From: Paenibacillus sp. FSL H3-0469
GTDB lineage: Bacteria; Bacillota; Bacilli; Paenibacillales; Paenibacillaceae
Length of the DNA: 64,000 bases
Direction of reading: 5' to 3'
Assembly: GCF_038051945.1 (NCBI RefSeq)
Contig: NZ_CP150302.1
Location: forward strand, 3,348,001-3,412,000
A program made the translations under genes and the position numbers. Positions 33,017-41,333 of the stretch are shown piece after piece. Within the stretch, counting starts at the first letter, position 1. Every line of letters starts with the position of its first letter. The notes beneath the pieces were generated by a model. It did not search any database. It was not told where the DNA came from and was given only the letters and a program-made list of their open reading frames with translations.

Positions 33017-33219
33017 TGCTGCCCTTCAAAAAGTATAGGCCTTTCCGCTCAGAATGTCATCGGTGATTCAAACCGGAAGGAAGCGGTTCCCCTCAAGCTG
33101 GACAAGAAAAATAAAATTTATTGCTTACGCTGGTTCATTCAATGCAAATTATGTTTACATCCATATTAGCACAGCAAGAACATAGAACATCACACCAACA
33201 TACCTAGGAGGAATCATCG

Positions 33220-33624
33220 ATGAAAAAATTAGCCAGTTTAACAGTAGCAATGGGTCTTATGGCTTCCCTTGCAGCAACAGCTTCCGCAGCTGAGGTAGTA
33301 ACAGGAACAACAGATACTACCAAAACCACTTCTTCCGATGCAGTAACCACTGTAACCGGAGCAACTTATCTGAATCCGGCAGACCCGGTCATTACGGCAT
33401 CTGATATTAAGCCAGCAACACCTCAGATCATTCTGACCAAACTTACAGCATTCCATCTGTCTGCGGGAAGCACGACTGCTATTGGCTGGCTGGGTGCACA
33501 GACTGTTGATACTACTGGTGTGATTACGAAAGACGCTATGGGCAACGAATGGAGAGAAATCTACACTTGGCTGGGTAAAGCCTGGATCAAGGTTCCTGCC
33601 TCCGCTTACGTAATCAATCCATAA
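33220..33624 (+). CDS. Secreted hypothetical protein, Thr/Ala-rich
   Basis: Protein of 134 residues with a clear signal peptide (MKKLASLTVAMGLMASLAAT, cut expected after ASA-A). A Thr/Ser-rich low-complexity stretch follows (about 25-47), then a small folded part with two Trp-containing strands (GWLGAQTVD and EIYTWLGKAWIKVP), resembling an SH3-like or copper-amine-oxidase-like repeat. TAGGAGG is 8 bp before the ATG. It stands alone, with a 12-bp hairpin after it. I do not recognise a family. Confidence 0.75.
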   Translation: MKKLASLTVAMGLMASLAATASAAEVVTGTTDTTKTTSSDAVTTVTGATYLNPADPVITASDIKPATPQIILTKLTAFHLSAGSTTAIGWLGAQTVDTTGVITKDAMGNEWREIYTWLGKAWIKVPASAYVINP

Positions 33625-33640
33625 GCGATTCGACTCATAG

Positions 33641-33678
33641 AGTCATAGCTGCTCATCTCATATGCTGCAGCTATGACT
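33641..33678 (+). other. Perfect 12-bp stem-loop after the secreted-protein gene
   Basis: AGTCATAGCTGC pairs with GCAGCTATGACT around a 14-base loop. No T run follows immediately; eight T occur at 33725-33732, too far for a classical terminator. Possibly an RNA-stabilising or processing structure. Confidence 0.5.
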
Positions 33679-33748
33679 CAACGGATGTACCCTGACAAGG
33701 CACGTGGACGCTAATCCAAACGGCCTTTTTTTTGTGTCTATTGACAGT

Positions 33749-33797
33749 AAAAAGAGGTTATCCCTTCAGTAGAATCTTCTACTGAAGGGATAACCTC
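33749..33797 (-). terminator. Terminator of the NlpC/P60 peptidase gene
   Basis: A 20-bp perfect stem (GAGGTTATCCCTTCAGTAGA with its complement) and a 4-base loop, followed by five T on the minus strand. Confidence 0.9.
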
Positions 33798-33872
33798 GCC
33801 ATACACCCGCTTGTAGTTCACCCGTCACAAACTTGTACTGCCTGTCGCTTCTTGCTGTCCTCGCTGTATATA

Positions 33873-34970
33873 TTAGCGGATGACCGAGCCTCCGTACAGG
33901 AAACGGTTCATCCAAGAAGCGCTAAGATTATCTACTCTTACACCGCCGGAGCTTACTGAATAGGTATGCAGCAGCTTCCCGTCACCTAAATACATGGCGA
34001 CATGCGTAATTCTTGCCGTAGACTTGTTGATTCCGGTATAAGCAGAGGGAGAAGTTCCTTTATAATCCATGAAGAACATCAAATCGCCCCGCTTCAAGCC
34101 GGATACATCCGTAGTTACACCACTGTTCTGCTTCACCCAGTCCCCTTGCTGCCGGGAATCGGCAGGCAGCTTCAAGTCCGCTGCATCCATGAAGATCTGG
34201 CGGATGAAATCCGAACAATCGAAGGTACGCGTATCATTACGGCTGGAACCAAATTCATATGGTGTACCCAGATAGCCCATCCCCGCTGCGATCACACGTT
34301 CAATCACAGCCGTCTGCCCGGCTGTAGGTACAGGTGCCGGTGTTGGTGTTGGAACAGGCGTCGGCACCGGCGTCTGAACAGGTACCGGTGTTGGAGCTGG
34401 AGTGGCTGGAGCAGACGGCGATGAAGCACCCGCTGTAATATATTGATCGGATGAGCTGGTATAACCCACCGTCCCGTTTGCCATTCTTATTTTGTACCAA
34501 TAGCTGTTGGTCTCTTCAAGAATGGTTACCTGGTCATTCTTATAGAGATATCCAACCACTTGACCGCTGGTTGCAGGGGTCTCCCTTACACGGACCGTGG
34601 CCTGAATCACCGCTGTCCGGGACGCAGGTGCGGAAGCCGTAAGCAATCGGATGTAGGAATCTCCCGAGCTCATATACCCCACAATTCCCTCTGCCGTTCT
34701 TACTTTGTACCAGTAGCTGTTAGCAGCTTCCAGAATAACGACCTGGTCGCCTTTATTTAGATATTTCAGTACCGTGCTGCTGGTAGACGGATCTGTGCGC
34801 AGCCGGACCGAAGCTTGAATAATGCCTGTCTGTCCAGCAGACGCCGCCAATGTTGTAATCGAAGAATCCGTTGCAGCGAAAGCCTGTCCTGGACTGAACA
34901 CTCCCAAGGATAATGCCAGTGATGCGGAAACCCATAACGATGCTGTAAGTTTCTTGCGTGATACGATCAT
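33873..34970 (-). CDS. Secreted NlpC/P60 (C40) peptidase with two SH3 domains
   Basis: Protein of 365 residues: signal peptide (about 1-32), two bacterial SH3 repeats (about 47-108 and 116-178; both with SYWYK and GYMSS/GYTSS), a Pro/Thr-rich linker (about 185-218; repeated PTPVP) and a C-terminal C40 peptidase domain. Catalytic Cys is in TFDCSDFIRQIF and His in RITHVAMYLGDG. Such enzymes cut gamma-D-Glu-meso-DAP bonds in peptidoglycan; the SH3 repeats bind cell wall. Monocistronic, with a strong terminator. The ribosome site is GCGGGGGA, 5 bp from the ATG. Confidence 0.92.
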   Translation of the reverse strand: MIVSRKKLTASLWVSASLALSLGVFSPGQAFAATDSSITTLAASAGQTGIIQASVRLRTDPSTSSTVLKYLNKGDQVVILEAANSYWYKVRTAEGIVGYMSSGDSYIRLLTASAPASRTAVIQATVRVRETPATSGQVVGYLYKNDQVTILEETNSYWYKIRMANGTVGYTSSSDQYITAGASSPSAPATPAPTPVPVQTPVPTPVPTPTPAPVPTAGQTAVIERVIAAGMGYLGTPYEFGSSRNDTRTFDCSDFIRQIFMDAADLKLPADSRQQGDWVKQNSGVTTDVSGLKRGDLMFFMDYKGTSPSAYTGINKSTARITHVAMYLGDGKLLHTYSVSSGGVRVDNLSASWMNRFLYGGSVIR

Positions 34971-35040
34971 AGCGTTCCCCCGCTTAGCGTATTAAGAAAT
35001 TCAACAACGGCGCGCGCTACGTTTGTTGCTTTCTGCCCTC

Positions 35041-35078
35041 ATTATAGGCTGGCCCGGGATTTGGAACATGCTCCAAAT
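35041..35078 (-). promoter_or_regulatory. -10 element with adjacent palindrome upstream of the NlpC/P60 gene
   Basis: TATAAT (minus strand, 35046-35041) lies next to a 20-bp near-palindrome, ATTTGGAGCATGTTCCAAAT (35078-35059), that covers the -35 zone. The position suggests a repressor or activator site; the binding protein is unknown. Confidence 0.45.
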
Positions 35079-35182
35079 TTCACAAAAAACCTTTCCATCT
35101 TATGGTAACATGCAGGTCTAAAGTCGCTATTTCTCCTTGGATTTGGTGGAAATTACAGCTAACTAGGAGAAATCATGGAATG

Positions 35183-36052
35183 TTACTCCTTGGGCTCCAC
35201 GTGAACTTGCACATGCATAATGTTGTGCAGCTTGGTCATCCGCTCTTCAATCGAATCGCTGATCTCATGCCCTTCCATGACTGTCATGCGGGCATTCACC
35301 TCTACGACTACATCCACCAGCACATGATTGCCGTGTACACGGGCCTTCAAATCCTTGATTCCCTCTACGCCAGGGGTCCGGGCAATGGTGCTTCGCAGGT
35401 CAAGCAGCTTATCTTCGTCAAAGCCGTCCGTCAGCCGGTACGTGGAATCGCGGAAAATATCCCAGGCTGTCTTGATAATCAGCAAGCCGACTCCGATAGC
35501 AGCCGCCGAATCAATCCACGGCAGTCCGAACTGCGCCCCTACAATCCCTACAGCTGCCCCAACGCTTACAATGGCATCCGAGAAATTATCCTTCGCAGCA
35601 GCCATCAGCGCGTGGTTATTAATTCGCTCTGCCAGTCGCTTGTTATATATATATACCCCCATCATCGCTACCGCACACACCAGCGCAACACCCGCAGACC
35701 AGAGCTGCGGCGTGGCCTTCTCGCCCTCGAACAGCGAACGCACCGCCTCCACAATAACCTGAATGCCCACCAGCGCCATAATAAAAGAGGCCATCAGGGC
35801 CGCAATCGTCTCGGCCCGGAAATGTCCGTAGGTGTGATCGGAATCCGGCGGCTTCCGCGAGATGCGCAGCCCGATCAGCACCGCCAGCGAGGCCACAATA
35901 TCAGTTAAATTGTTGAATCCGTCCGCCAGGAGCGCGCTGGAGGCGAACAGGTAGCCGCAGATCAGCTTAAAGGCTGACAGAATCAGATAAGCGGCGATAC
36001 TGACCAGCGCACCCTTCTCACCCTTGCGAATATCTTCATAAATGTCGGTCAT
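35183..36052 (-). CDS. Cation diffusion facilitator (CDF) transporter
   Basis: Protein of 289 residues with six membrane helices; metal-site motifs SSALLADGFNNLTD in helix 2 and HALMAAAKDNFSDAIVS in helix 5 (Asp and His ligands), plus the DHTYGHFRAE loop. A C-terminal cytoplasmic ferredoxin-like domain (about 205-289) follows. Members export Zn, Mn, Fe or similar divalent ions against protons. ATG 36052 has GGGGGAGAGG upstream. Specificity cannot be read safely; helix 2 DxxxD with helix 5 DxxxD is compatible with Mn or Fe/Zn. Confidence 0.9.
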   Translation of the reverse strand: MTDIYEDIRKGEKGALVSIAAYLILSAFKLICGYLFASSALLADGFNNLTDIVASLAVLIGLRISRKPPDSDHTYGHFRAETIAALMASFIMALVGIQVIVEAVRSLFEGEKATPQLWSAGVALVCAVAMMGVYIYNKRLAERINNHALMAAAKDNFSDAIVSVGAAVGIVGAQFGLPWIDSAAAIGVGLLIIKTAWDIFRDSTYRLTDGFDEDKLLDLRSTIARTPGVEGIKDLKARVHGNHVLVDVVVEVNARMTVMEGHEISDSIEERMTKLHNIMHVQVHVEPKE

Positions 36053-36181
36053 CTCTGCCTCTCCCCCTATTCCTGCCGCATAAATACAGGAAAACTTTCT
36101 TTGAGTTATTCTTGCCCTTGTAGCAGCATTTAAAAACATTTAGAATAAGGAAAAGGACTTGCTGCCTAAGGGGGTAACATA

Positions 36182-36367
36182 ATGAGCGAGAACAACGAGA
36201 AACCAAAAATTAATTTGGCTGATGCCATCCGCCAGAAGCTGGAGCAGAAGAAACAGCATGCTTCGGGAAAACCGGGTTCAACCTTTCAGGCCGGCTCCGC
36301 GAAGCCGCTGAAAAGCCAGAATAACAAGAAGCCTAACAATCAGCGCCGCCGGACCGGCGGTTCCTAG
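36182..36367 (+). CDS. Small basic hypothetical protein
   Basis: Protein of 61 residues, highly charged and probably disordered: helical start (INLADAIRQKLEQKKQ) then a Lys/Asn/Gln/Arg-rich tail ending RRRTGGS. AAGGGGG is 6 bp before the ATG and a strong terminator follows, so it is a real transcription unit. The tail could bind nucleic acid. No family recognised. Confidence 0.72.
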   Translation: MSENNEKPKINLADAIRQKLEQKKQHASGKPGSTFQAGSAKPLKSQNNKKPNNQRRRTGGS

Positions 36368-36385
36368 ACCTTAGATTTCAAGTGG

Positions 36386-36427
36386 AAACGGCTGCGTTAT
36401 CCCTCCGGGGACGACGCAGCCGTTTTT
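36386..36427 (+). terminator. Terminator of the small basic protein gene
   Basis: AAACGGCTGCGT pairs perfectly with ACGCAGCCGTTT (36386-36397 and 36414-36425), followed by T. Confidence 0.88.
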
Positions 36428-36467
36428 CGTATGAACTCAGTACTGTCCATTCTAGTATATCTACTTC

Positions 36468-38093
36468 TTAAACCTCTACAGGATACATGCGGGCACGCAT
36501 TTCCTTAATCTCCGGGTTCTCCAGATACTCATCATAGCTCATCGTACGGTCAATGATGCCAGCCGGTGTAATCTCAATGATGCGGTTGGCAATCGTCTGA
36601 ATGAACTGATGGTCATGGGAGGTGAACAGGATCGTGCCGTCAAAGTCAATCAGGCCGTTATTGAGCGCGGTGATCGATTCCAGGTCCAAGTGATTGGTAG
36701 GCTCATCGAATACCAGTACGTTCGCTCCGTTCAGCATCATCTTGGCCAGCATACAGCGGACCTTCTCACCCCCGGACAATACGCTTGCCTTCTTCAGTGC
36801 TTCTTCGCCGGCGAACAGCATCCGGCCGAGGAATCCGCGCAGGAAGGTTTCGTCCTGATCCTTGGAATACTGGCGCAGCCATTCAACCAGGTTCATGTTC
36901 ACCCCGTCGAAGTACTTGGAGTTATCCTTAGGGAAATACGCCTGGGTTGTGGTCACCCCCCAAGTATATTCACCCTCATCTGCTTCCTTCTCACCCATAA
37001 TCACATCGAACAGCAGAGATTTAGGCTGGGAATACGGTCCTACAAAAGCGATCTTATCCCCTTTGTTGACTACAAAGCTGACTTCATCCAGTACCTTCTC
37101 GCCGTCCACCGACTTGGTCAGGCCGCTGATCGTAAGCAGCTGTTTGCCGGCTTCACGTTCAGGCTTGAAGTTCAGGAACGGGTATTTACGGTTGGACGGA
37201 CGGATGTCATCCAGGGTAATCTTCTCGAGCTGCTTCTTACGGGAAGTCGCCTGCTTCGATTTCGAGGCATTGGCCGAGAAGCGCTGAATGAAGGCTTGCA
37301 GCTCCTTCATCTTGTCTTCCTTCTTCTTGTTGGCATCGCGCTGCAGTGCCTGGGCCAATTGGCTGGATTCATACCAGAAGTCGTAGTTGCCGACATACAT
37401 TTGGATTTTGCCGAAATCGATATCCGCAATATGCGTACAGACCTTGTTCAGGAAGTGACGGTCATGGGATACCACGATAACGGTGCCTTCGTAGTCCATG
37501 AGGAAATTCTCCAGCCAGCCAATCGATTCAAGATCCAAATGGTTGGTAGGCTCATCGAGCAGCAGGTTGTTCGGACGTCCGAACAGGGCCTGGGCCAGCA
37601 GGACCCGTACCTTCTCGTTGCCGCTGAGTTCGGCCATTTTCTTGTCGTGCATCTCACGCATGATCCCAAGACCAATCAGCATAGCAGCAGCATCAGGCTC
37701 TGCATCCCAGCCGTTCAGCTCCGCGAATTCGCCTTCCAGCTCACCGGCGCGAAGTCCGTCTGCTTCGGTGAAGTCGCTCTTTGCGTACAGGGCGTCCTTT
37801 TCCTTCATAATTTCATACAGGCGGGTATGACCCATAATTACGGTCTCCAGCACCTGAAACTCGTCATACTCGAAATGGTTCTGTTTCAGTACGGCCAGCC
37901 GTTCACCGGGTGTGATATGCACATCGCCGATGTTCGCTTCGATCTCTCCGGACAGAATCTTTAGGAAGGTCGATTTGCCGGCGCCGTTCGCGCCAATCAG
38001 ACCGTAGCAGTTGCCGGGTGTGAATTTTATGTTTACATCCTCAAATAGTGCGCGTTTTCCGTAGCGGAGTGTTATACCGCTTGTGCTAATCAT
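36468..38093 (-). CDS. ABC-F family ATP-binding protein (YkpA/YbiT-like)
   Basis: Protein of 541 residues with two ABC domains and no membrane segment. NBD1: Walker A GANGAGKST, signature LSGNE (instead of LSGGE), Walker B LLLDEPTNHLDLES. A charged interdomain linker (about 245-310) follows. NBD2: the Walker A position reads GPYSQPKS, which lacks the usual GxGK, while signature LSGGEKVR and LVFDEPTNHLDLES are intact. ABC-F proteins act on the ribosome, either protecting it or regulating translation; YkpA/YbiT is the group that best fits. Monocistronic. Confidence 0.9.
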   Translation of the reverse strand: MISTSGITLRYGKRALFEDVNIKFTPGNCYGLIGANGAGKSTFLKILSGEIEANIGDVHITPGERLAVLKQNHFEYDEFQVLETVIMGHTRLYEIMKEKDALYAKSDFTEADGLRAGELEGEFAELNGWDAEPDAAAMLIGLGIMREMHDKKMAELSGNEKVRVLLAQALFGRPNNLLLDEPTNHLDLESIGWLENFLMDYEGTVIVVSHDRHFLNKVCTHIADIDFGKIQMYVGNYDFWYESSQLAQALQRDANKKKEDKMKELQAFIQRFSANASKSKQATSRKKQLEKITLDDIRPSNRKYPFLNFKPEREAGKQLLTISGLTKSVDGEKVLDEVSFVVNKGDKIAFVGPYSQPKSLLFDVIMGEKEADEGEYTWGVTTTQAYFPKDNSKYFDGVNMNLVEWLRQYSKDQDETFLRGFLGRMLFAGEEALKKASVLSGGEKVRCMLAKMMLNGANVLVFDEPTNHLDLESITALNNGLIDFDGTILFTSHDHQFIQTIANRIIEITPAGIIDRTMSYDEYLENPEIKEMRARMYPVEV

Positions 38094-38210
38094 TAAGCAT
38101 TACCATCCTTTTCGCATAGGTTCCGGCTCATTATAGCATAAAATCAAGCAAAATGGCCCTTATTACGGCTCTTATTTAAGTAGAAGTGTTTAATACAAGC
38201 CTTCTCCGGG

Positions 38211-39209
38211 TTATTGCCCCGCCGGGCGTTCCTCAGGCTGGACGACCAGTGTCTCCCCATAGCCCAAGGTACGGATACGCTCCTCACCAAGCCCTTGCGC
38301 CACCCTCGCCTGCTCCATCCGGTCCAGCGCTTCGCGCGCGGTATCATCGGCCAGCCTGAAGGTTCCGAAGTGCATCGGAATCATCAGTTCGGCGCCTACA
38401 TCAAGGAAGGCCTGCACGGCCTCCTCGGGATTCACATGCTGGGAGTTCATGAACCATTCAGGCTCATAAGCGCCAATCGGCATCAGCGCGACATGCAGCT
38501 TGAAGCGTCTGCCGATTTCCTTGAAGCCCGGGAAGAAGCCGCTGTCTCCGGCAAAATAGAGGTTCGGCGGAAGCAGCTTATGCTGCGCCTTGCCCTCCTC
38601 CCCCTCCGGGTGCTTCTGCGGGTCTGCCGGCTGAAGCACATAACCGCCCCAGTGCGAGGAATTCGTATCGAACGGCGTTCTGCGCGTCCAGTGCTGGGTC
38701 GGGACAAACGTCAGCTTGACGGCGCCCAGCGTAATCTCCTGCCACCACTGCATTTCCCGGCAGTTCGGGAAGCCTTTGCGGAGCATTTTGCGCTTAAGCC
38801 CGGCAGGCACCACAATGGTTGTTCCTGCCCGGTACAGCTTGCGGATGGACGCGATATGCAGATGGTCATAGTGGGAATGGGAGATCAGAATCAGATCGAT
38901 CGGCGGGATATCCGCGAGCGGAATGCCCGGCTGACCGATCCGCTTCTCGAAGCCCAGCCGCCGTGCCCAGATCGGGTCGGTGATGATATTAAGCCCTTCG
39001 TATTGCAGAAAAAAAGTGGAATGCCCGATCCACGTAATCGTCGTCTCCAGCCGGTTCCCGGCCAGATAGTCGAGGCGCGGCGGATGATTCGGCACTTTAT
39101 AGGTGTAATCCTTCTTTTTCTTGCGGCGGTCCTCACGCCATTGGCGGAATTCCTTAAGTGTTTTATCGGTGCTGACATTATCGATGTTGTTGTAACGTAT
39201 TCTGGCCAT
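38211..39209 (-). CDS. MBL-fold metallo-hydrolase (NAPE-PLD/UlaG-like)
   Basis: Protein of 332 residues with a basic N-terminus (RQWREDRRKKKKD), then ITWIGHSTFFLQYEGLNIIT and the metal motif SHSHYDHLH. FAGDSGFF carries the bridging Asp and PMHFGTFRLAD the last His. This arrangement is that of NAPE-PLD-like lactonase/phosphodiesterase members. Substrate unknown; a phospholipid or cyclic phosphate is possible. ATG 39209 is preceded by AAGGAG at 11 bp. Cytoplasmic. Confidence 0.85.
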   Translation of the reverse strand: MARIRYNNIDNVSTDKTLKEFRQWREDRRKKKKDYTYKVPNHPPRLDYLAGNRLETTITWIGHSTFFLQYEGLNIITDPIWARRLGFEKRIGQPGIPLADIPPIDLILISHSHYDHLHIASIRKLYRAGTTIVVPAGLKRKMLRKGFPNCREMQWWQEITLGAVKLTFVPTQHWTRRTPFDTNSSHWGGYVLQPADPQKHPEGEEGKAQHKLLPPNLYFAGDSGFFPGFKEIGRRFKLHVALMPIGAYEPEWFMNSQHVNPEEAVQAFLDVGAELMIPMHFGTFRLADDTAREALDRMEQARVAQGLGEERIRTLGYGETLVVQPEERPAGQ

Positions 39210-39385
39210 AATCTGGAACACTCCTTCTGGTTGAAACAGATACCCATTACAAATTTTACCCAAATGGCTCCAGCGGAAACGTCCGGGAGAGATTGGCAGC
39301 GCGATTTCTGGGTGGAGCGTGTGTGTAGCCGTCAGATTAGCCGCCAGGCCGTTGCTTCTCTGGCCTCATATTCGCAAAATCCTGC

Positions 39386-39555
39386 CCAAAATGCAACATT
39401 CGCCTCTACTTTTGGTCTAATACCCGAAATTGTTGCATAAAAAGCAGCATCTCCCCGCCAACTCACGACTTAAACACTGGAATTCTGCATTTTATGCAAC
39501 ATATTCTCCACACCTCAGGGTTCCGCGGATTCAGAATTGCATAATGTGCAACATT
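39386..39555. repeat. Array of four quasi-palindromes, copy 2
   Basis: Four TGCA-type units (ATGCAAC, TTGTTGCATAAAAAGCAGCA, CTGCATTTTATGCAAC, TTGCATAATGTGCAAC) start near 39386, 39427, 39481 and 39532 (steps 41, 54, 51). The spacing parallels that of the arrays at 9383 and 57323. Non-coding. Nothing else was seen in the gap 39210-39733. Confidence 0.55.
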
Positions 39556-39733
39556 AGTATGGGGATGCCTGCGCCAGAGGTTGGAAATGACGGGAACGGA
39601 TAAATAATAACTAAAATTTCAGCTAATATAGTCCCCGGCCGCTTTGTATTCGTCTGCTGAAAGAGGTAAAATGCGGGTAACGCAATCGGTATAGCATTTA
39701 TGCGATTTTATTGTCAAAAAGAGGAGCTGACGT

Positions 39734-40867
39734 ATGAAGATCACCTTTATTGAACCGACCCCCAGTCCAAATACCATGAAGCTTCATCTGGACGAAAGCC
39801 TTGCCCCCGGTATCCGCCGGACCTATACCCCGGAGACCCGGCGCTCCGCCCCTTCCTGGGCGCAGGAGATGCTGGAGATTCCTGGCGTCACCAGTATTTA
39901 TCATGCCGCTGATTTCGCCGCGCTGGAACGCAAGGGCAGCGCGGACTGGGCAGCGATTCTGCGCGAGGTCCAGAACCGCTTCGGGGCGGACGGCCTCAGC
40001 GCGGAATATAGTCTTGGCGATGAGAATGACGGCGCCCACTTCGGGGAGTCCCAGGTCTTCGTGCAGATGTTCCGCGGCATCCCGATTCAGATCCGGGTCA
40101 AGACCGGCGCGAAGGAGGAGCGCATCGCCCTCTCCAGCCGCTTCACCCAGGCGGTGACCGATGTGGCCAGCGCCGTGATGATCAAGGAGCGCAAGCTCAG
40201 CGATTACGGCGTGCGCTACGGCGAGCCGCCGGAGATTGCCCGCGAGGTCGAGCAGGAGCTGGAAGCGGCGTATCCGCAGGAACGCCTCGACTCCCTCGTG
40301 CAGCAGGCCATCGCGCACGGGGCTGCCGGCGAGTTCGTCGAGCAGCGGCACAAGAAAGAGCAGGCCGAGCTGCTGCGCGACCTGCACGATGAAGACTGGC
40401 GCGTGCGCTATGCCGCGCTGGAGGATTTGGCGCCGGGCGAGCAGCTCCTGCCGGAGCTGCGGGCGGCGCTGCACGACCCCAAGCTGCAGATCCGCAGGCT
40501 TGCGGTCGTGTACCTGGGCGACATCCGCACGCCAGGTGCGATGGAGCTGCTCTATGAGGCGATGAAGGACAGCGCCCCGGCCGTGCGGCGCACCGCCGGG
40601 GACACGCTCTCCGACATCGGCGACCCGGCAGCGACGCCGGTGATGACGGCGTCGCTGAGTGATGCCAGCAAGCTGGTGCGCTGGCGGGCGGCACGCTTCC
40701 TCTACGAAGTCGGGACCGCCGAGGCCCAGGAAGCGCTGAGCGTTGCTGCCGAAGACCCCGAATTCGAGGTCGGGCTCCAGGCCAAGATGGCGCTGGAGCG
40801 GATTCTGTCCGGCGAGGAAGCGGCGGGCACGGTCTGGCAGCAGATGTCAGAGCGCCGGCGGAGCTGA
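39734..40867 (+). CDS. cvfC: Conserved virulence factor C-like protein: Nfu N-terminal domain plus HEAT repeats
   Basis: Protein of 377 residues. Residues 1-95 form an Nfu/NifU N-terminal-like domain (KITFIEPTPSPNTMKLHLDE). A middle part (about 100-200) follows, then HEAT-like repeats (about 215-360; WRVRYAALEDLAP, IRRLAVVYLGDIRTPGA, AVRRTAGDTLSDIGDPAATP, VRWRAARFLYEVG). Length and layout match the Firmicute CvfC/YpgR family. In Staphylococcus aureus CvfC affects virulence; the biochemical role is unknown. AGAGGAG is 7 bp before the ATG. The 3' two-thirds is distinctly GC-rich. Confidence 0.82.
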   Translation: MKITFIEPTPSPNTMKLHLDESLAPGIRRTYTPETRRSAPSWAQEMLEIPGVTSIYHAADFAALERKGSADWAAILREVQNRFGADGLSAEYSLGDENDGAHFGESQVFVQMFRGIPIQIRVKTGAKEERIALSSRFTQAVTDVASAVMIKERKLSDYGVRYGEPPEIAREVEQELEAAYPQERLDSLVQQAIAHGAAGEFVEQRHKKEQAELLRDLHDEDWRVRYAALEDLAPGEQLLPELRAALHDPKLQIRRLAVVYLGDIRTPGAMELLYEAMKDSAPAVRRTAGDTLSDIGDPAATPVMTASLSDASKLVRWRAARFLYEVGTAEAQEALSVAAEDPEFEVGLQAKMALERILSGEEAAGTVWQQMSERRRS

Positions 40868-40890
40868 CGTGAAACTGCCGTATTTTGTCA

Positions 40891-40919
40891 TTGCCTGAGA
40901 AGCTGGTATGCCTTATACT
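40891..40919 (+). promoter_or_regulatory. Sigma-A promoter of the lysine riboswitch-permease unit
   Basis: TTGCCT (40891-40896), 17-bp spacer and TATACT (40914-40919), about 45 bp ahead of the riboswitch. Confidence 0.6.
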
Positions 40920-40965
40920 GATTCCTGTTGTTCATATCGTTCAAAGATAGCCTCATCATACCTAG

Positions 40966-41240
40966 GATGAGGTAGAGGTCGCGGATAAGAAGAGTAAGCG
41001 CGTGGAGATGCCTAAGAGCCATCGGTGATACGCGCCCAAAGGAATATCCGCCGAAATCGTAACTGCTGCTCTTAGTCCGCAGCTACGATTGGGGCCGTTT
41101 GCCGAAAGGCGCGGAACTGTCACTGTGTATTGCTGCCTGTCAGGAGACTGCGGGAGCTGCACCGTGTTGCGCTATCTTAACAGGGAGTATGATGCGGAGC
41201 CAATAATCAGGAAACCGCAGCGTCCGTCTGCGGTTTTTTT
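40966..41240 (+). promoter_or_regulatory. Lysine riboswitch (L-box) with expression platform
   Basis: The leader RNA shows L-box marks in order: GAGGTAGAGGTCGCG at about 40969, AAGAGTA at about 40988, GCCGAAATCG in the 41049 area, GGGGCCG in the 41090 area, AACTGTCA at about 41115 and GGGAG near the aptamer end. A long helix TCGTAACTGC...GCAGCTACGA (about 41057-41088) forms one arm. An intrinsic terminator ends it at 41212-41240. Family knowledge: lysine binding favours the terminator, lowering expression of the downstream lysine gene. The gene that follows is a LysP-type permease. Confidence 0.85.
41212..41240 (+). terminator. Riboswitch-controlled terminator
   Basis: AAACCGCAG (41212-41220) pairs with CTGCGGTTT (41228-41236), followed by a run of T. 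The upstream copy GACTGCGGGAG (about 41146-41156) could pair with the left arm as antiterminator (inference). Confidence 0.85.
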
Positions 41241-41333
41241 GCGTGCAGCATGCCGGGAAGAAGACACCGGCACATGCAGGCAGCGGCACTCCCCTGTGAA
41301 CAGAACCATCAATCTAAAGGGAGTGTCCTATTC

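Noticed and set aside
34971..35100. c-di-AMP (ydaO) riboswitch before the NlpC/P60 gene
   Set aside because: Such riboswitches often precede wall peptidases, but the ~130-bp leader lacks the conserved ydaO blocks; only a short GCGGGGGAAC similarity next to the start codon is present.
36609..37964. 451-codon plus-strand frame opposite the ABC-F gene
   Set aside because: The opposite strand encodes an unmistakable ABC-F protein with Walker and signature motifs. The antisense product has no recognisable domain and no ribosome site.
38144..38347. 67-codon minus-strand frame overlapping the MBL hydrolase end
   Set aside because: Overlaps a well-supported gene in another frame, has no ribosome site and no recognisable features.
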